44,696 nt of DNA from Cyanobium sp. E1_MAG_00006 (lineage in GTDB: Bacteria; Cyanobacteriota; Cyanobacteriia; PCC-6307; Cyanobiaceae), in contig JAIYAQ010000003.1 of NCBI GenBank assembly GCA_027488975.1, positions 1 to 44,696 of the forward strand, given 5' to 3'. Position 1 is the stretch's first letter. Each line of letters opens with the position of its first letter. Both the position numbers and the translations under genes were made by a program. Under the pieces are notes generated by a model. It did no database searches. It worked only from the letters and a program-made list of their open reading frames with translations, and was not told where the DNA came from. Shown one piece after another: positions 17,659 to 25,915 of this stretch.

Positions 17659-18177
17659 GTGAGAAGCCGCCCGGCAGGACCAGGCTTCGGCCGCACAGCC
17701 TGGAGCGCTGCTCTGGCGGGAGTGGTGCTGGGCTCCGGCCTGCTGCCGGCCAGTGCACCACCTGCCCGGGCCAGCCTGTTGGGGCCGTTGCTGCAGCTGT
17801 TGCGCCCCCAGCTGGAAACCCGGCTGGCGGCCGCCTGTGCACAGTGGGCCAGTGGCGGCGATGTTGCCCTGGCCCTGCAGCTACAACGGCCCTGCGCCGC
17901 CCTGGCGGCCCCCGCCAGCCGTTGCCTGATCGAGGAGACCGAGCGCAGCGGCCGCAGCCTGGCGCTGATCGGCGAGCTGGCGGCGGGCCGTCTCGGCGCC
18001 GATGGGGAGCAGGTTGTGAAGCGCTGCGCCAGCCGACTGCTGGGGCTGCCGCCCGACAGCCTCCGGGATGTGCCCCTGCAGAGCCTGGCGGAACGCTTCC
18101 GCGGGCGGGCGGGCCGGCCATCCCTGGCGAACCCTGAGCCGATCCAGCCGTTGCCTCAGGCCGGCAGCCGCCCGTAG
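17659..18177 (+). CDS. Secreted protein of unknown function
   Basis: I do not recognise the family. From GTG 17659 the protein has 172 residues, with an Arg-containing N terminus, a hydrophobic signal segment (WSAALAGVVLGSGLLP) and cleavage near residue 40. The mature part is helical, with three Cys residues (AAACAQW, RPCAAL, SRCLIE) and a fourth in KRCASRLL. The frame is open far upstream to 16336, but that part is antisense to the FemAB-like gene, so I use the first start after it. Its last 22 bases overlap the convergent RibD-C gene. It is probably periplasmic or lumenal. Confidence 0.6.
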   Translation: MRSRPAGPGFGRTAWSAALAGVVLGSGLLPASAPPARASLLGPLLQLLRPQLETRLAAACAQWASGGDVALALQLQRPCAALAAPASRCLIEETERSGRSLALIGELAAGRLGADGEQVVKRCASRLLGLPPDSLRDVPLQSLAERFRGRAGRPSLANPEPIQPLPQAGSRP

Positions 18178-18809
18178 CGCAGCAGCAGCTCCTCGCCCTC
18201 CAGCGGCCGCTGCTCCAGCAGCTGCCAGCGGGTCGGAGCCAGGCTCACCTCGGCGGGCAGCCAGCTGTGGCGACCGCCCAGCACCATTGGGCAGACAGTG
18301 AGCTGCAATTGGTCCACCCGATCAGCTGCCAGCAGCTGGCCGGCCAGCTCGGCACCGCCCAGCAGCACCAGCCGCCTCAGACCGGCGTCAGCCAACCCGG
18401 CCAGGGCGTCAGCCCACGTGTTCAGGGGGTGGCAAGCCTGGAAGCCGGCGGGGAGTTGGGCAGGCTGGGGCGGCGACAGCAGCAGACGACGCTGCAAGGG
18501 CTGGCGGAAGAAGCGCAGCTCCGGATCGAAGCGCCCGCAGCGGCTCACCACCACCGCATCCGGCTGACTGGAACGGCCCTGACGCCGCCTCTCCTCCAGC
18601 AGATCAGCGGCGTGAATCAGGCAGGTGCTGCCATGCAGGCGCAGGGTGCGCCCGCCGATCAGGCAGGCATCCGCCCAGGCGAGAGCTTCTTCCAGCACGC
18701 GCCGATCGCCGCGGCCGCCGATCTGGGCCGCGCCACCCTGCGGGGGGGCCAAGCGGCCATCAAGGCTGACCGCCAGAACCAAGCGCAGTTCCGGCCTGAT
18801 CGCCGGCAC
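18156..18809 (-). CDS. RibD C-terminal-like (DHFR-fold) reductase
   Basis: A 217-residue stand-alone RibD_C domain. In riboflavin synthesis this domain uses NADPH to reduce the ribosyl side chain of a pyrimidine intermediate; other members reduce pteridines. The sequence shows the N-terminal LVLAVSLDGRLAP strand and Asp, IGGRTL, and the NADPH-binding LVLLGGAELAGQLL loop near residue 150. No deaminase domain is present. The GTG start at 18809 is 5 bases after the stop of the two-domain pterin synthase, so the two are co-transcribed. That pairing makes a pterin substrate as plausible as a flavin precursor, which is inference. Confidence 0.82.
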   Translation of the reverse strand: MPAIRPELRLVLAVSLDGRLAPPQGGAAQIGGRGDRRVLEEALAWADACLIGGRTLRLHGSTCLIHAADLLEERRRQGRSSQPDAVVVSRCGRFDPELRFFRQPLQRRLLLSPPQPAQLPAGFQACHPLNTWADALAGLADAGLRRLVLLGGAELAGQLLAADRVDQLQLTVCPMVLGGRHSWLPAEVSLAPTRWQLLEQRPLEGEELLLRYGRLPA

Positions 18810-18814
18810 CGCGA

Positions 18815-19822
18815 TCAGGCGCCGGCCAGAGCCTCAAGGGCCAGGGGCTTGATGCCCAACTGCGGCACCTCGGCGAACACCTCGGCGGCGTTGTTTGGGC
18901 TCTCCTGCAGGCGCACCTTGTGCAGGCTGGCGCCGATGGCGGCGATCGGTGCACTGAGCAGGTCGGCGATGTGCAGGGCGATGTTCTCGGCGGTGGGCAC
19001 GGTGCTGGCGAAGTGGGCCACGTCCTTGTTGAGGAAGGTGTGGTCGAAGGGCTCCACCACCAGCTCATCCACCAGGGCCTGCAGCGCCGCCAGATCGCAC
19101 ACCATGCCGGTGCGGGGATCGATGGCGCCGCGCACGCTCACCTCCAGCAGATAGTTGTGGCCGTGGCCATGGGGGCGGGCGCACTTGCCGTAGATGGCGT
19201 CGTTCTCCTCGGGGCTGAGCTCAGGCCGGGCCAGGCGGTGAGCGGCGGCGAAGTGGGTCTGGATCGTGAGGAAGGCTTCCATGGAATCGCCGAGCACATC
19301 GGCCCAGAGCTTGTTGGTTTCGTAAACACGCAACCCCATCAGGGGCAGGTGCGGGGCCAGTCGGCGCCAGATCGCCAGGGCGAGGGCCTCCGTGGTGGGC
19401 AGCATCCCCTCGGACCGGCTGAGATCGAACTCCGGCCAGGCCTGGTTGAGGCTGCGGAAATCGAGCTGCGCGGTCACCTGCTCGCGGATGGCGTGCTTCA
19501 CCTCGGAGAGGTTGAGCACCATGCCGTCGGCGTCGAGACCGCCGCCCATCGCCACGATCAGCTCATAGTTGTGGCCATGACCCGGCTCGAAGCTGCAGGC
19601 GCCGAAGCGGCTGCGATTCTCCGCCTCATTCAGTTCGGGAAGCCAGTAGCGGTGGCTGGCACTGAAGCCGGCCCTGCGGGTGATCAGGCAGGGGCGTCCC
19701 CGGCCATGGGGATGCTCGCCCGCTGGCTGTTGGGGCGTTGGTGCCGTGGGTGGTGCGGCCGGAACGTTCGAGGTGGCGGGCACCGGGCTCGCCGGGGGCG
19801 CCGCCATCACAGGCGGGGTCAT
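18815..19822 (-). CDS. Two-domain 6-pyruvoyl/6-carboxy tetrahydropterin synthase
   Basis: A 335-residue protein with two tandem PTPS/QueD domains after a Pro/Ala-rich N terminus. Such enzymes act on dihydroneopterin triphosphate to give 6-pyruvoyl- or 6-carboxy-tetrahydropterin. Domain 1 has Zn ligands H57, H82 and H84 and Cys C76. Domain 2 has H195, H220 and H222, C214, the catalytic Asp-His pair D260-H261, and E279 in PTAEN. In domain 1 the Asp-His pair reads D121-F122, so the catalytic His is missing. I start at ATG 19822; one upstream ATG (19846) and one later ATG (19807) are possible. It is followed directly by the RibD-C gene and diverges from aroK. Confidence 0.88.
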   Translation of the reverse strand: MTPPVMAAPPASPVPATSNVPAAPPTAPTPQQPAGEHPHGRGRPCLITRRAGFSASHRYWLPELNEAENRSRFGACSFEPGHGHNYELIVAMGGGLDADGMVLNLSEVKHAIREQVTAQLDFRSLNQAWPEFDLSRSEGMLPTTEALALAIWRRLAPHLPLMGLRVYETNKLWADVLGDSMEAFLTIQTHFAAAHRLARPELSPEENDAIYGKCARPHGHGHNYLLEVSVRGAIDPRTGMVCDLAALQALVDELVVEPFDHTFLNKDVAHFASTVPTAENIALHIADLLSAPIAAIGASLHKVRLQESPNNAAEVFAEVPQLGIKPLALEALAGA

Positions 19823-19882
19823 GGCAGCGCATATCAGGCCCCGCATCCTAGGAAGGTGGCCGACGGGGATGTCGACAAGGCC

Positions 19883-20497
19883 ATGGACGCAACGCTGCGG
19901 CAGCGGCTGGAGGGGCTCAATCTCTACCTGGTGGGGATGATGGGCAGCGGCAAGAGCACCGCCGGCCGCCATCTGGCCGAGCAGCTTGGCTACCGCTTTC
20001 TCGATGCCGACACCAGCCTCGAGCAGGTGGCAGGCCGCTCCATCCCGGAGATCTTCGCCAGCGAAGGCGAAGCGGGATTCCGGGCGCTGGAGGCGGCTGT
20101 GCTCAACCAGATCGCCGCCTGGCATTCCCTGGTGGTGGCCACCGGCGGCGGCGTGATCACGCGGCCGGAGAACTGGGGCCACATGCGCCAGGGGGTGGTG
20201 ATCTGGCTGGATGCGCCGGAGGAGCTGCTGCTGCAGCGGCTGGCGGCGGATCCCACGCCGCGGCCGCTGATGGCCAGCCCTGATCCCGCCGCTCGACTGC
20301 GCCAGTTGCTGGCGGAGCGCCGCCCGCTCTACGCCCAGGCTGACCTGCAGATCGTTCAGGACGGCGGCCCGCCGCAACGGGTGGCTGCGCAGATCCTTGA
20401 GGCGCTGCCGGGAATCCTGCGGGAACGCCCGGCGGCGCCGGAGGGACACCTGCAGGTGGTGAACGAATCCGGCGAGGTGGCCAGCTCGATCAACTGA
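19883..20497 (+). CDS. aroK: Shikimate kinase AroK
   Basis: Phosphorylates shikimate at the 3-hydroxyl with ATP, the fifth step of the chorismate pathway to aromatic amino acids, quinones and tocopherols. The 204-residue protein has the P-loop GMMGSGKST (about 18-26), the DADTSLEQ shikimate-binding segment (about 44-51), the ATGGGVI motif (about 88-94) and the lid with RPLM. The ATG at 19883 is used; a GTG nine codons upstream is in frame. It diverges from the pterin synthase across 60 bases. A 13-base duplication covers its stop codon and the bases after it. Confidence 0.95.
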   Translation: MDATLRQRLEGLNLYLVGMMGSGKSTAGRHLAEQLGYRFLDADTSLEQVAGRSIPEIFASEGEAGFRALEAAVLNQIAAWHSLVVATGGGVITRPENWGHMRQGVVIWLDAPEELLLQRLAADPTPRPLMASPDPAARLRQLLAERRPLYAQADLQIVQDGGPPQRVAAQILEALPGILRERPAAPEGHLQVVNESGEVASSIN

Positions 20498-20526
20498 GTT
20501 GGATTCATTGAGTTCGATCAACTGAG
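20486..20526. repeat. 13-base direct repeat at the aroK stop
   Basis: TCGATCAACTGAG occurs at 20486-20498 and again at 20514-20526, separated by 15 bases. The first copy contains the aroK stop codon and the second repeats that end, between aroK and the convergent crr7-like gene. Confidence 0.75.
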
Positions 20527-20530
20527 CCGT

Positions 20531-20794
20531 TCAGCGGGCCGGCGGCTCCAGGCGGATGGCGAACCACTGGACCGTCACGCCAGGCTCGATCTCCAGCTCA
20601 CACGCCGTCTCGAGCAGCCGACAGGCACGGGCCGCTCCATCCGGCAGATCCGCCAGGTCAGCTGGCGTTTCCTCCAGACCCGTGAGCACCGCTTCCAGCC
20701 AGGCCTGGGTTTCGGCCGCACTCAGCAACTGCTCAGCGCGCCCCGGTTCCAGCACCACGTAGTGGTCCCGCTCGCGGATCAGGGGATCGGACAT
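20531..20794 (-). CDS. Crr7-like protein (DUF3571)
   Basis: An 87-residue soluble protein resembling chlororespiratory reduction 7 (PF12095, DUF3571), which in plants is needed for accumulation of the chloroplast NDH complex. Seen here are the N-terminal HYVVLEPGRAEQLLSAAE segment, a central acidic stretch, and the C-terminal CELEIEPGVTVQWFAIRLE. The cyanobacterial role is less well defined; a function in NDH-1 assembly or stability is inference, and ndhO also occurs in this window. It ends 33 bases from aroK and diverges from the DUF6816 gene across 53 bases. Confidence 0.72.
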   Translation of the reverse strand: MSDPLIRERDHYVVLEPGRAEQLLSAAETQAWLEAVLTGLEETPADLADLPDGAARACRLLETACELEIEPGVTVQWFAIRLEPPAR

Positions 20795-20847
20795 CGGTCG
20801 CCGTTGTCGAGCCAGGATCGGCGCAGCCTGCCACGCCCCTGCAGCCC

Positions 20848-21549
20848 ATGCGCCCGCTCGCCGCTCCGCTCCGGCATCTGCTGAGGACGCTTCTGGGGGC
20901 GCTGCTGACGCTGGGGGCCCTGCTGGGGGCGATGGCGCCAGCCGCGCTGGCCATGGAGGGCACAGGAGCGCTGGCCGAACGGCTTGAGGCCTGGCCGCAG
21001 TGGCAGCTGCCCGCTCCGCTGCCGCGGCCCGGGCGCACGGATCTGATCTACCCGGACTGGTTCGAGGGGCAGTGGCAGGCCAGCCTGCAGGATCCCAGTG
21101 GGCTGCAACCGGAGTTGCGGGTGGTGCTGCGCTTCCAGCGCGATCGCAGCGGGGCCGTGGTGGGGGATCGGGCCTTCAATGCGGCCGCCATCGGCCGGGC
21201 CCTGCTGGGGGAGAGCCTGCTCAGCGTGCGCGACGATCCCCGCAATCCCAACCGTCAGATCGCCCTGCTGAGCGGCGACCGCCAGCTGGAATCCACCGTG
21301 GTGGGCCGGCGGCGCGAACAACCGGATGCAGCAACCCTGCTGGCCGATGAGCTCAGCCTGCAGGTGCTGCATGGCAGCGGCGATCCCCGCGTGAGCCGGG
21401 TGGAAACTCTCAGTCGTTATCGATTGCTGGCGCCCGGACGGATCGACGGGGAGCAGTGGCAGGCGAGCTACGACTCACCGGCACAGGGCCTGGCGGCGGC
21501 AGCCCGGCGCAGCTGGAGCGGCACGCTGCATCTGGACCGGGTGAGTTGA
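20848..21549 (+). CDS. DUF6816 family secreted protein
   Basis: A 233-residue protein with a signal peptide (hydrophobic core about 12-32, AALA-M cleavage near 35). The mature domain matches the DUF6816 family of cyanobacteria and plastid thylakoids, with DLIYPDWFEGQWQASLQDP as the clearest element and a beta-rich remainder ending SWSGTLHLDRV. No biochemical function is known to me. The location is probably thylakoid lumen or periplasm. It stands alone between the divergent crr7-like gene and the convergent GST gene. Confidence 0.78.
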   Translation: MRPLAAPLRHLLRTLLGALLTLGALLGAMAPAALAMEGTGALAERLEAWPQWQLPAPLPRPGRTDLIYPDWFEGQWQASLQDPSGLQPELRVVLRFQRDRSGAVVGDRAFNAAAIGRALLGESLLSVRDDPRNPNRQIALLSGDRQLESTVVGRRREQPDAATLLADELSLQVLHGSGDPRVSRVETLSRYRLLAPGRIDGEQWQASYDSPAQGLAAAARRSWSGTLHLDRVS

Positions 21550-21585
21550 AGCCTCTGGTGCGGGAGGGGCGATCGGAGCGACTGC

Positions 21586-22296
21586 TCAGGGGCGACCGAC
21601 TGCGGCACCGATGCGATCGCGCCAGGCGAACAGCGGTGCAAGCCGGGGGTCATCCGCCAGGCCGGGAACGCCCCGGCCCGCCAGCGGGGCTCCAGCAGAG
21701 GCCGGAAAGCTCAGCAGCGAGAGCTGGGCCACCACGGCCAGATCGGCCAGCGACAGGGCCTCGCCCACCAGATAGGGCTGGGCCTGTACCAGGGCGGTGA
21801 GCTGCTCGAGGCTGGCGCGCAACTGCTGCAGGGCTCCTTGGTCCACCACCTGACCGAGACCCGCCAGCAGCCCGCCGGGCAGCGACCCCACCAGCGTGCG
21901 CAGCCCATCGGGGGTGGCCTCCGGCAGCAGGGCCGAACGCAGCACGGCATCGGCCGCCGCCGCCTGCACCAACGCCAGACGGACACCGCTGGCCAGGGCG
22001 GTATCAGCCCAGTCCTCCAGGAGCAGCACCTGGGCCCGCTGGGCCGGATCTGACGGCAGCAGAGCTGGTTGCGAAACCCGGGCCTCCAGATGCAGGGCGA
22101 TGGCGCTGGAATCGGCGATCACCTCCGCCCCATCCACCAGCACCGGCACCTGGCGCTGACCGGAGAGGCGCAGGAGCGCCACCTGGCCCACCCCAGGGGT
22201 GACCTCAACCACCGAATAGTCGAGGCCCTTGGCCGCCAACAGCAGGCGCACCTTCTCGCAGAAGGCGGAATGGCGGAACTGGTGAAGCTCCAGCAT
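21586..22296 (-). CDS. Glutathione S-transferase family protein
   Basis: A 236-residue GST-fold protein. The N-terminal thioredoxin-like domain has LHQFRHSAFCEKVRLLLAAKG with Ser/Cys near the usual active site, the cis-Pro loop QVPVLVDG, and the glutathione-binding ADSSAI segment (about 63-68). The C-terminal helical domain has PYLVGEALSLADLAVVAQL. The ATG at 22296 begins the domain correctly; an upstream GTG extension is not family-like. The substrate is unknown. It diverges from the DUF751 gene. Confidence 0.88.
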   Translation of the reverse strand: MLELHQFRHSAFCEKVRLLLAAKGLDYSVVEVTPGVGQVALLRLSGQRQVPVLVDGAEVIADSSAIALHLEARVSQPALLPSDPAQRAQVLLLEDWADTALASGVRLALVQAAAADAVLRSALLPEATPDGLRTLVGSLPGGLLAGLGQVVDQGALQQLRASLEQLTALVQAQPYLVGEALSLADLAVVAQLSLLSFPASAGAPLAGRGVPGLADDPRLAPLFAWRDRIGAAVGRP

Positions 22297-22358
22297 CGGC
22301 AGACCTTGCCTTGTGGCGGCAGAGTAGCCAGCACACAGCAGCAACCGCCCCGGCCCCG

Positions 22359-22565
22359 ATGCGGGATTTCTTCCTCAACGTGACGCGCTACCCGCGCTAC
22401 CTGATCGCCTTTGGCCTGGGGGTGGCCAATTCCGTGTTCGAGCCCCTGGCCCAGCGGCGCAGCAACCCGGTCACGGCCGTTGCCCTGATCGGCGCCCTGG
22501 TGAGCGGACTGCTGAGTGTGGCGCTGATCCTGCGTGCCATGGTGAGCCCTGAGGTGGTGGCGTAG
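22359..22565 (+). CDS. DUF751/Ycf33-like membrane protein
   Basis: A 68-residue protein with two hydrophobic segments, matching DUF751, the family of plastid Ycf33. The N-terminal [19 protein letters not shown] is diagnostic. Function is unknown to me. The ATG at 22359 fits the family. The stop is only 2 bases before the rbfA ATG, so it heads the DUF751-rbfA-GH3 operon. Confidence 0.82.
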   Translation: MRDFFLNVTRYPRYLIAFGLGVANSVFEPLAQRRSNPVTAVALIGALVSGLLSVALILRAMVSPEVVA

Positions 22566-22567
22566 GC

Positions 22568-23005
22568 ATGGCCCAGAGCAGGCGCGTGGAGCGGGTGGCG
22601 GCCTCGATCCGCCGCGAGGTGAGCGAGCTGCTAGTGAACGGCATCAGGGACGAACGCGTCGGCCTGGGGATGGTGAGCGTCACCAACGTGGATGTAGCCG
22701 GTGATCTGCAGCACTGCAAGATCCACGTGAGCGTGTACGGCAGCGCCGAGGTGCAGCAGCAAGCCCTGGCGGGACTGCGCTCAGCCGCCAGCTACGTGAA
22801 GGGCGAGCTCAGCCGCCGCCTCAACATGCGCCGCACGCCCGAGGTGATCTTCCAGCTGGATCGCGGCATCGAAAAGGGCACCTCCGTGCTCGGCCTGCTG
22901 AACCAGCTCGAACAGCAACGCCAGGAGCGCGGCGAGATCCCCGAAGGCTCCGACCAACTCGATGGCGCTGCCCTGAACGATCCGGATGCCGGTGATGGCG
23001 ACTGA
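22568..23005 (+). CDS. rbfA: 30S ribosome-binding factor RbfA
   Basis: A 145-residue KH-like protein that binds the 30S subunit and helps maturation of the 16S rRNA 5' end, including in the cold. Seen are [18 protein letters not shown] at the start, the [21 protein letters not shown] strand and the [18 protein letters not shown] segment. An acidic, Gly/Asp-rich tail follows. It follows DUF751 by 2 bases and its 3' end overlaps the GH3 gene by 11 bases. Confidence 0.95.
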   Translation: MAQSRRVERVAASIRREVSELLVNGIRDERVGLGMVSVTNVDVAGDLQHCKIHVSVYGSAEVQQQALAGLRSAASYVKGELSRRLNMRRTPEVIFQLDRGIEKGTSVLGLLNQLEQQRQERGEIPEGSDQLDGAALNDPDAGDGD

Positions 23006-24608
23006 GCTCAGGCGCCAGCTGGCCAGCCTGGTGGTGGTGCGCGGCAGCGGCCACGGCAGCGATGGCCAGCGCCGCTACCCCCGCTGGGAGCTGAGCAACG
23101 AGCAGCTCAGGGAGCTGCTGGCACAGGGGGTGGGCGGCGTGATCCTGCTCGGGGGCAGTGCCGCCGAACTGCGCCTGCGCACCGAGCAGCTGCAGCGCTG
23201 GGCCGGCGGACCGCTGCTGCTCTGCGCCGACGTTGAAGAAGGCGTGGGCCAGCGCTTTGAGGGGGCCAGCTGGCTGGTGCCGCCCCTGTCCCTGGGACGG
23301 CTGCACCGGAGCGAACCGGAGCGGGCCGAGGCGCTCGCGGAGCGCTACGGGCACTGCACAGGCCGCCAGGCACGGCTGCTGGGGCTCAATTGGGTGCTCG
23401 GACCGGTGTGCGATGTGAACAACAACCCGGCCAACCCGGTGATCAACGTGCGCGCCTGGGGCGAAAACCCGGAAACGGCCGGGTCCCTGGCGGCGGCCTT
23501 CGTGCGGGGCTGTCAGGCGGAGGGGGTCCTGGCCTGCGCCAAGCACTTCCCCGGGCATGGCGACACCAGCAGCGATTCCCACCTGGAGCTGCCGCTGCTT
23601 GCCCACAGCCGCGCCCGTCTGGAGTCGGTGGAGCTGCCGCCGTTCCGGGCCGCCATCGCCGCCGGCGTGGCCTCTGTGATGACCGCCCACCTGCAGTTGC
23701 CGGCCCTGGACAGCCAACACCCGGCCACCCTCTCGCCCGCGGTGCTGACCCAACTGCTGCGCAGGGATCTGGGCTTCAGCGGCCTGGTGGTGACGGATGC
23801 GCTGGTGATGGAAGCCATCAGCGCCCATCACGGGGCAGCGGAAGCAGCGGTGCTGGCCTTCGCCGCAGGCGCCGACCTGATTCTGATGCCAGCCGATGCG
23901 GAGGCCGCCATTGATGGTCTGCTCGAGGCGCTGGAAACGGGCCGCCTCAGCCACGCGCGTGTGGCAGAGAGCCTGGAGCGCCGGAGCAGAGCTCTGGCGA
24001 ACTGCACACCCAGCTCAGAGGTGCCGGCCAGCAGCCCGCTCGACGATCTGGAGCAACTGGTGAGCCCCGATGAGCAAGGGCTCTGCCGGGAGCTGCTGAC
24101 CCTCACGCTGGTGAGCCCAGCCGCCCCCGCGGCACTGGCCGCGGGCCCGGGGGTGAACCTGATCCGGCTCGACACCCAGCTCCAGGCCCCGCAGTTGCCG
24201 GCCATGGCCCCGGCACTGCTGCGACCTGCCGCCCTGGGCTATGCCGCCACCGTGATCGACGGCCGCAGCCCCAGCCCCTGGAGCGGCAAGCCAGAGGCGC
24301 CTCTGGCCGTGGAGCGCCTGGCCAGCGGGCCGGTGCTGCTGCAGCTGTTCGTGCGTGGCAATCCCTTCCGCGGCAGTGCCGGCGGCGATGAGCCCTGGCC
24401 GGCGGTGATCCGCCAGTTGCTGGCCCTGCAGCGACTGGCGGGGCTGGCGGTGTACGGCAACCCCTACCTGTGGGAGCAGCTGCAGCCGCTGCTGCCGGCG
24501 GATCTGCCGGCGGCCTATAGCCCCGGCCAGATGCCCCAGGCCCAGGCCGTGCTTCTGGAGCAGCTCGGGCTCAAGGCGGCGGCCCTGGAGGGCGGCTTCA
24601 CCGACTGA
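22995..24608 (+). CDS. Glycoside hydrolase family 3 protein (NagZ-like)
   Basis: A GH3 hydrolase of about 537 residues. The N-terminal TIM-barrel domain carries the NagZ-type motif [20 protein letters not shown] and the nucleophile region [11 protein letters not shown] with the catalytic Asp. A C-terminal domain of about 190 residues follows that is absent from short NagZ. The likely reaction is removal of beta-N-acetylglucosamine from muropeptides during peptidoglycan recycling; beta-glucosidase activity cannot be excluded. I use ATG 22995, with ATG 22986 three codons upstream possible. It overlaps rbfA by 11 bases. No signal peptide is seen, which supports a cytoplasmic recycling role. Confidence 0.88.
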   Translation: MATELRRQLASLVVVRGSGHGSDGQRRYPRWELSNEQLRELLAQGVGGVILLGGSAAELRLRTEQLQRWAGGPLLLCADVEEGVGQRFEGASWLVPPLSLGRLHRSEPERAEALAERYGHCTGRQARLLGLNWVLGPVCDVNNNPANPVINVRAWGENPETAGSLAAAFVRGCQAEGVLACAKHFPGHGDTSSDSHLELPLLAHSRARLESVELPPFRAAIAAGVASVMTAHLQLPALDSQHPATLSPAVLTQLLRRDLGFSGLVVTDALVMEAISAHHGAAEAAVLAFAAGADLILMPADAEAAIDGLLEALETGRLSHARVAESLERRSRALANCTPSSEVPASSPLDDLEQLVSPDEQGLCRELLTLTLVSPAAPAALAAGPGVNLIRLDTQLQAPQLPAMAPALLRPAALGYAATVIDGRSPSPWSGKPEAPLAVERLASGPVLLQLFVRGNPFRGSAGGDEPWPAVIRQLLALQRLAGLAVYGNPYLWEQLQPLLPADLPAAYSPGQMPQAQAVLLEQLGLKAAALEGGFTD

Positions 24609-24668
24609 AGCCAACCCAACCCGAAACCGAACCCACCCCGAACCCAGCCCCGACGCAGCCCAGCCGGC
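24609..24668. repeat. Low-complexity C/A-rich spacer
   Basis: Between the GH3 stop and the glycosyltransferase gene the plus strand consists of degenerate repeats of CCRACCC/CCGAACCC type, almost lacking T for about 60 bases. No gene or terminator is visible in it. Confidence 0.55.
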
Positions 24669-24716
24669 CGCTGCCCCTAGCCTCAGCCCATCGCCTCCTG
24701 CACCGCGGTCGCCGCC

Positions 24717-25910
24717 ATGCTCAGCCTGTCGATGATCGTGCGCGACGAGGCGGAGCGGCTCGCGGCCTGCCTGCGCTCAGTGCAGGGTTTCGTCGACGAG
24801 ATGGTGGTGGTGGACACCGGCTCCAGCGACGACACGGTGGCGATCGCTGAGGGTCTGGGGGCGACCGTGCATCGGATCGACTGGCCGGGGGATTTCGCAC
24901 CCGCCCGCAACCAGGCCCTGCAGTGGGTGAGCGGCGACTGGGTGCTGGTGCTCGATGCCGATGAGCAGCTGCGGCCCGAGGCCCGCGAACCGCTGCGGCA
25001 GCTGATGGAGCAGCCGGAGCTGCTGCTGGTGAACCTGCTGCGCCAGGAGCTGGGAGCGATTCAATCGCCCTACTCCAACGTGAGTCGCCTGTTCCGCCGC
25101 CACCCCGCCATCCGCTGGAGCCGTGCCTACCACTCACTGGTGGACGACAGCGTGGCCGAGCTGCTCCAGCGCGAACCCCACTGGCGCATTGCCGACTGCA
25201 GCACACCAGCCCTGCTGCACGACGGCTACCGGCCGGAGCTGCTGAGCGCCGGCAACAAAGCCGCACGCCTGCGCTCGGCGATGGAAGCGGAGCTGCTGGC
25301 CCGCCCTGACGACCCCTACGCCTGCGCCAAGCTCGGCAGCCTCGAGGTGGCCGAGGGGCAGGCGCAGCGCGGCATCGAGCTGCTGCGCCGCGGGCTGCAG
25401 CACTGCCCTGCGGGCGCCCATCCCGAGCGCTACGAACTTCTGCTGCACCTGGCCATGGCGGAGGCGGAGCGCGAACCGGCGGCCGCCATCGCGCTCTATC
25501 GCCAGGCGCTGGTGACACCCCTGGCGCCGCGGCTCACCCTGGCGGCACGGCTGAACCTGGCGGCGCTGCTGCTGCACCAGGGCCAGCTGGAGGACGCCGA
25601 GGAGCTCTGCCACCAGGCCACCACCGTGGCACCGGAGATTGGCCTGGGCTGGTTCAACCTCGGGGTGATCCGGCGGCGGCGGGGCGATCTGGCTGGCGCC
25701 CTGGAGGCCTACCGCCAGGCGGCGGCGCTCAGCCCAGACCATGCCGAAACCCAGCAGAACCTTGCCGTGGCCCTGTTGCTGGGCGGCGACATCATCGGAG
25801 CGCGCCAGGGCTTTCGCCAGGCGATCCAGCTGCTGGTGCTGCAGGGACGCGGCGACGAAGCGGAGCAGCTGCGCCAGCAGGCTGGCCAGCTGGTGAAGCT
25901 GGAGGCCTGA
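24717..25910 (+). CDS. GT2 glycosyltransferase with TPR domain
   Basis: A 397-residue protein. The N-terminal GT2 (GT-A fold) domain, about 1-200, begins LSLSMIVRDEAERL, has VDTGSSDDTV (about 32-41) and the metal-binding DAD (80-82) in LVLDADEQLRPE. The C-terminal half (about 215-390) holds several TPR helices, for example GWFNLGVIRRRRGDLAGALEAYRQ. SPYSNVSRLFRRHPAIRW between the domains is typical of the SunS/WaaE-like subgroup. Donor and acceptor are unknown. It is 5 bases upstream of hemD, so the two are probably co-transcribed. Confidence 0.9.
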   Translation: MLSLSMIVRDEAERLAACLRSVQGFVDEMVVVDTGSSDDTVAIAEGLGATVHRIDWPGDFAPARNQALQWVSGDWVLVLDADEQLRPEAREPLRQLMEQPELLLVNLLRQELGAIQSPYSNVSRLFRRHPAIRWSRAYHSLVDDSVAELLQREPHWRIADCSTPALLHDGYRPELLSAGNKAARLRSAMEAELLARPDDPYACAKLGSLEVAEGQAQRGIELLRRGLQHCPAGAHPERYELLLHLAMAEAEREPAAAIALYRQALVTPLAPRLTLAARLNLAALLLHQGQLEDAEELCHQATTVAPEIGLGWFNLGVIRRRRGDLAGALEAYRQAAALSPDHAETQQNLAVALLLGGDIIGARQGFRQAIQLLVLQGRGDEAEQLRQQAGQLVKLEA

Positions 25911-25915
25911 TCGCG

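Noticed and set aside
18920-19882. Upstream extension of aroK
   Set aside because: Antisense to the pterin synthase; shikimate kinase starts at 19883.
19847-20521. Upstream extension of the pterin synthase frame
   Set aside because: Antisense to aroK with no PTPS-like residues.
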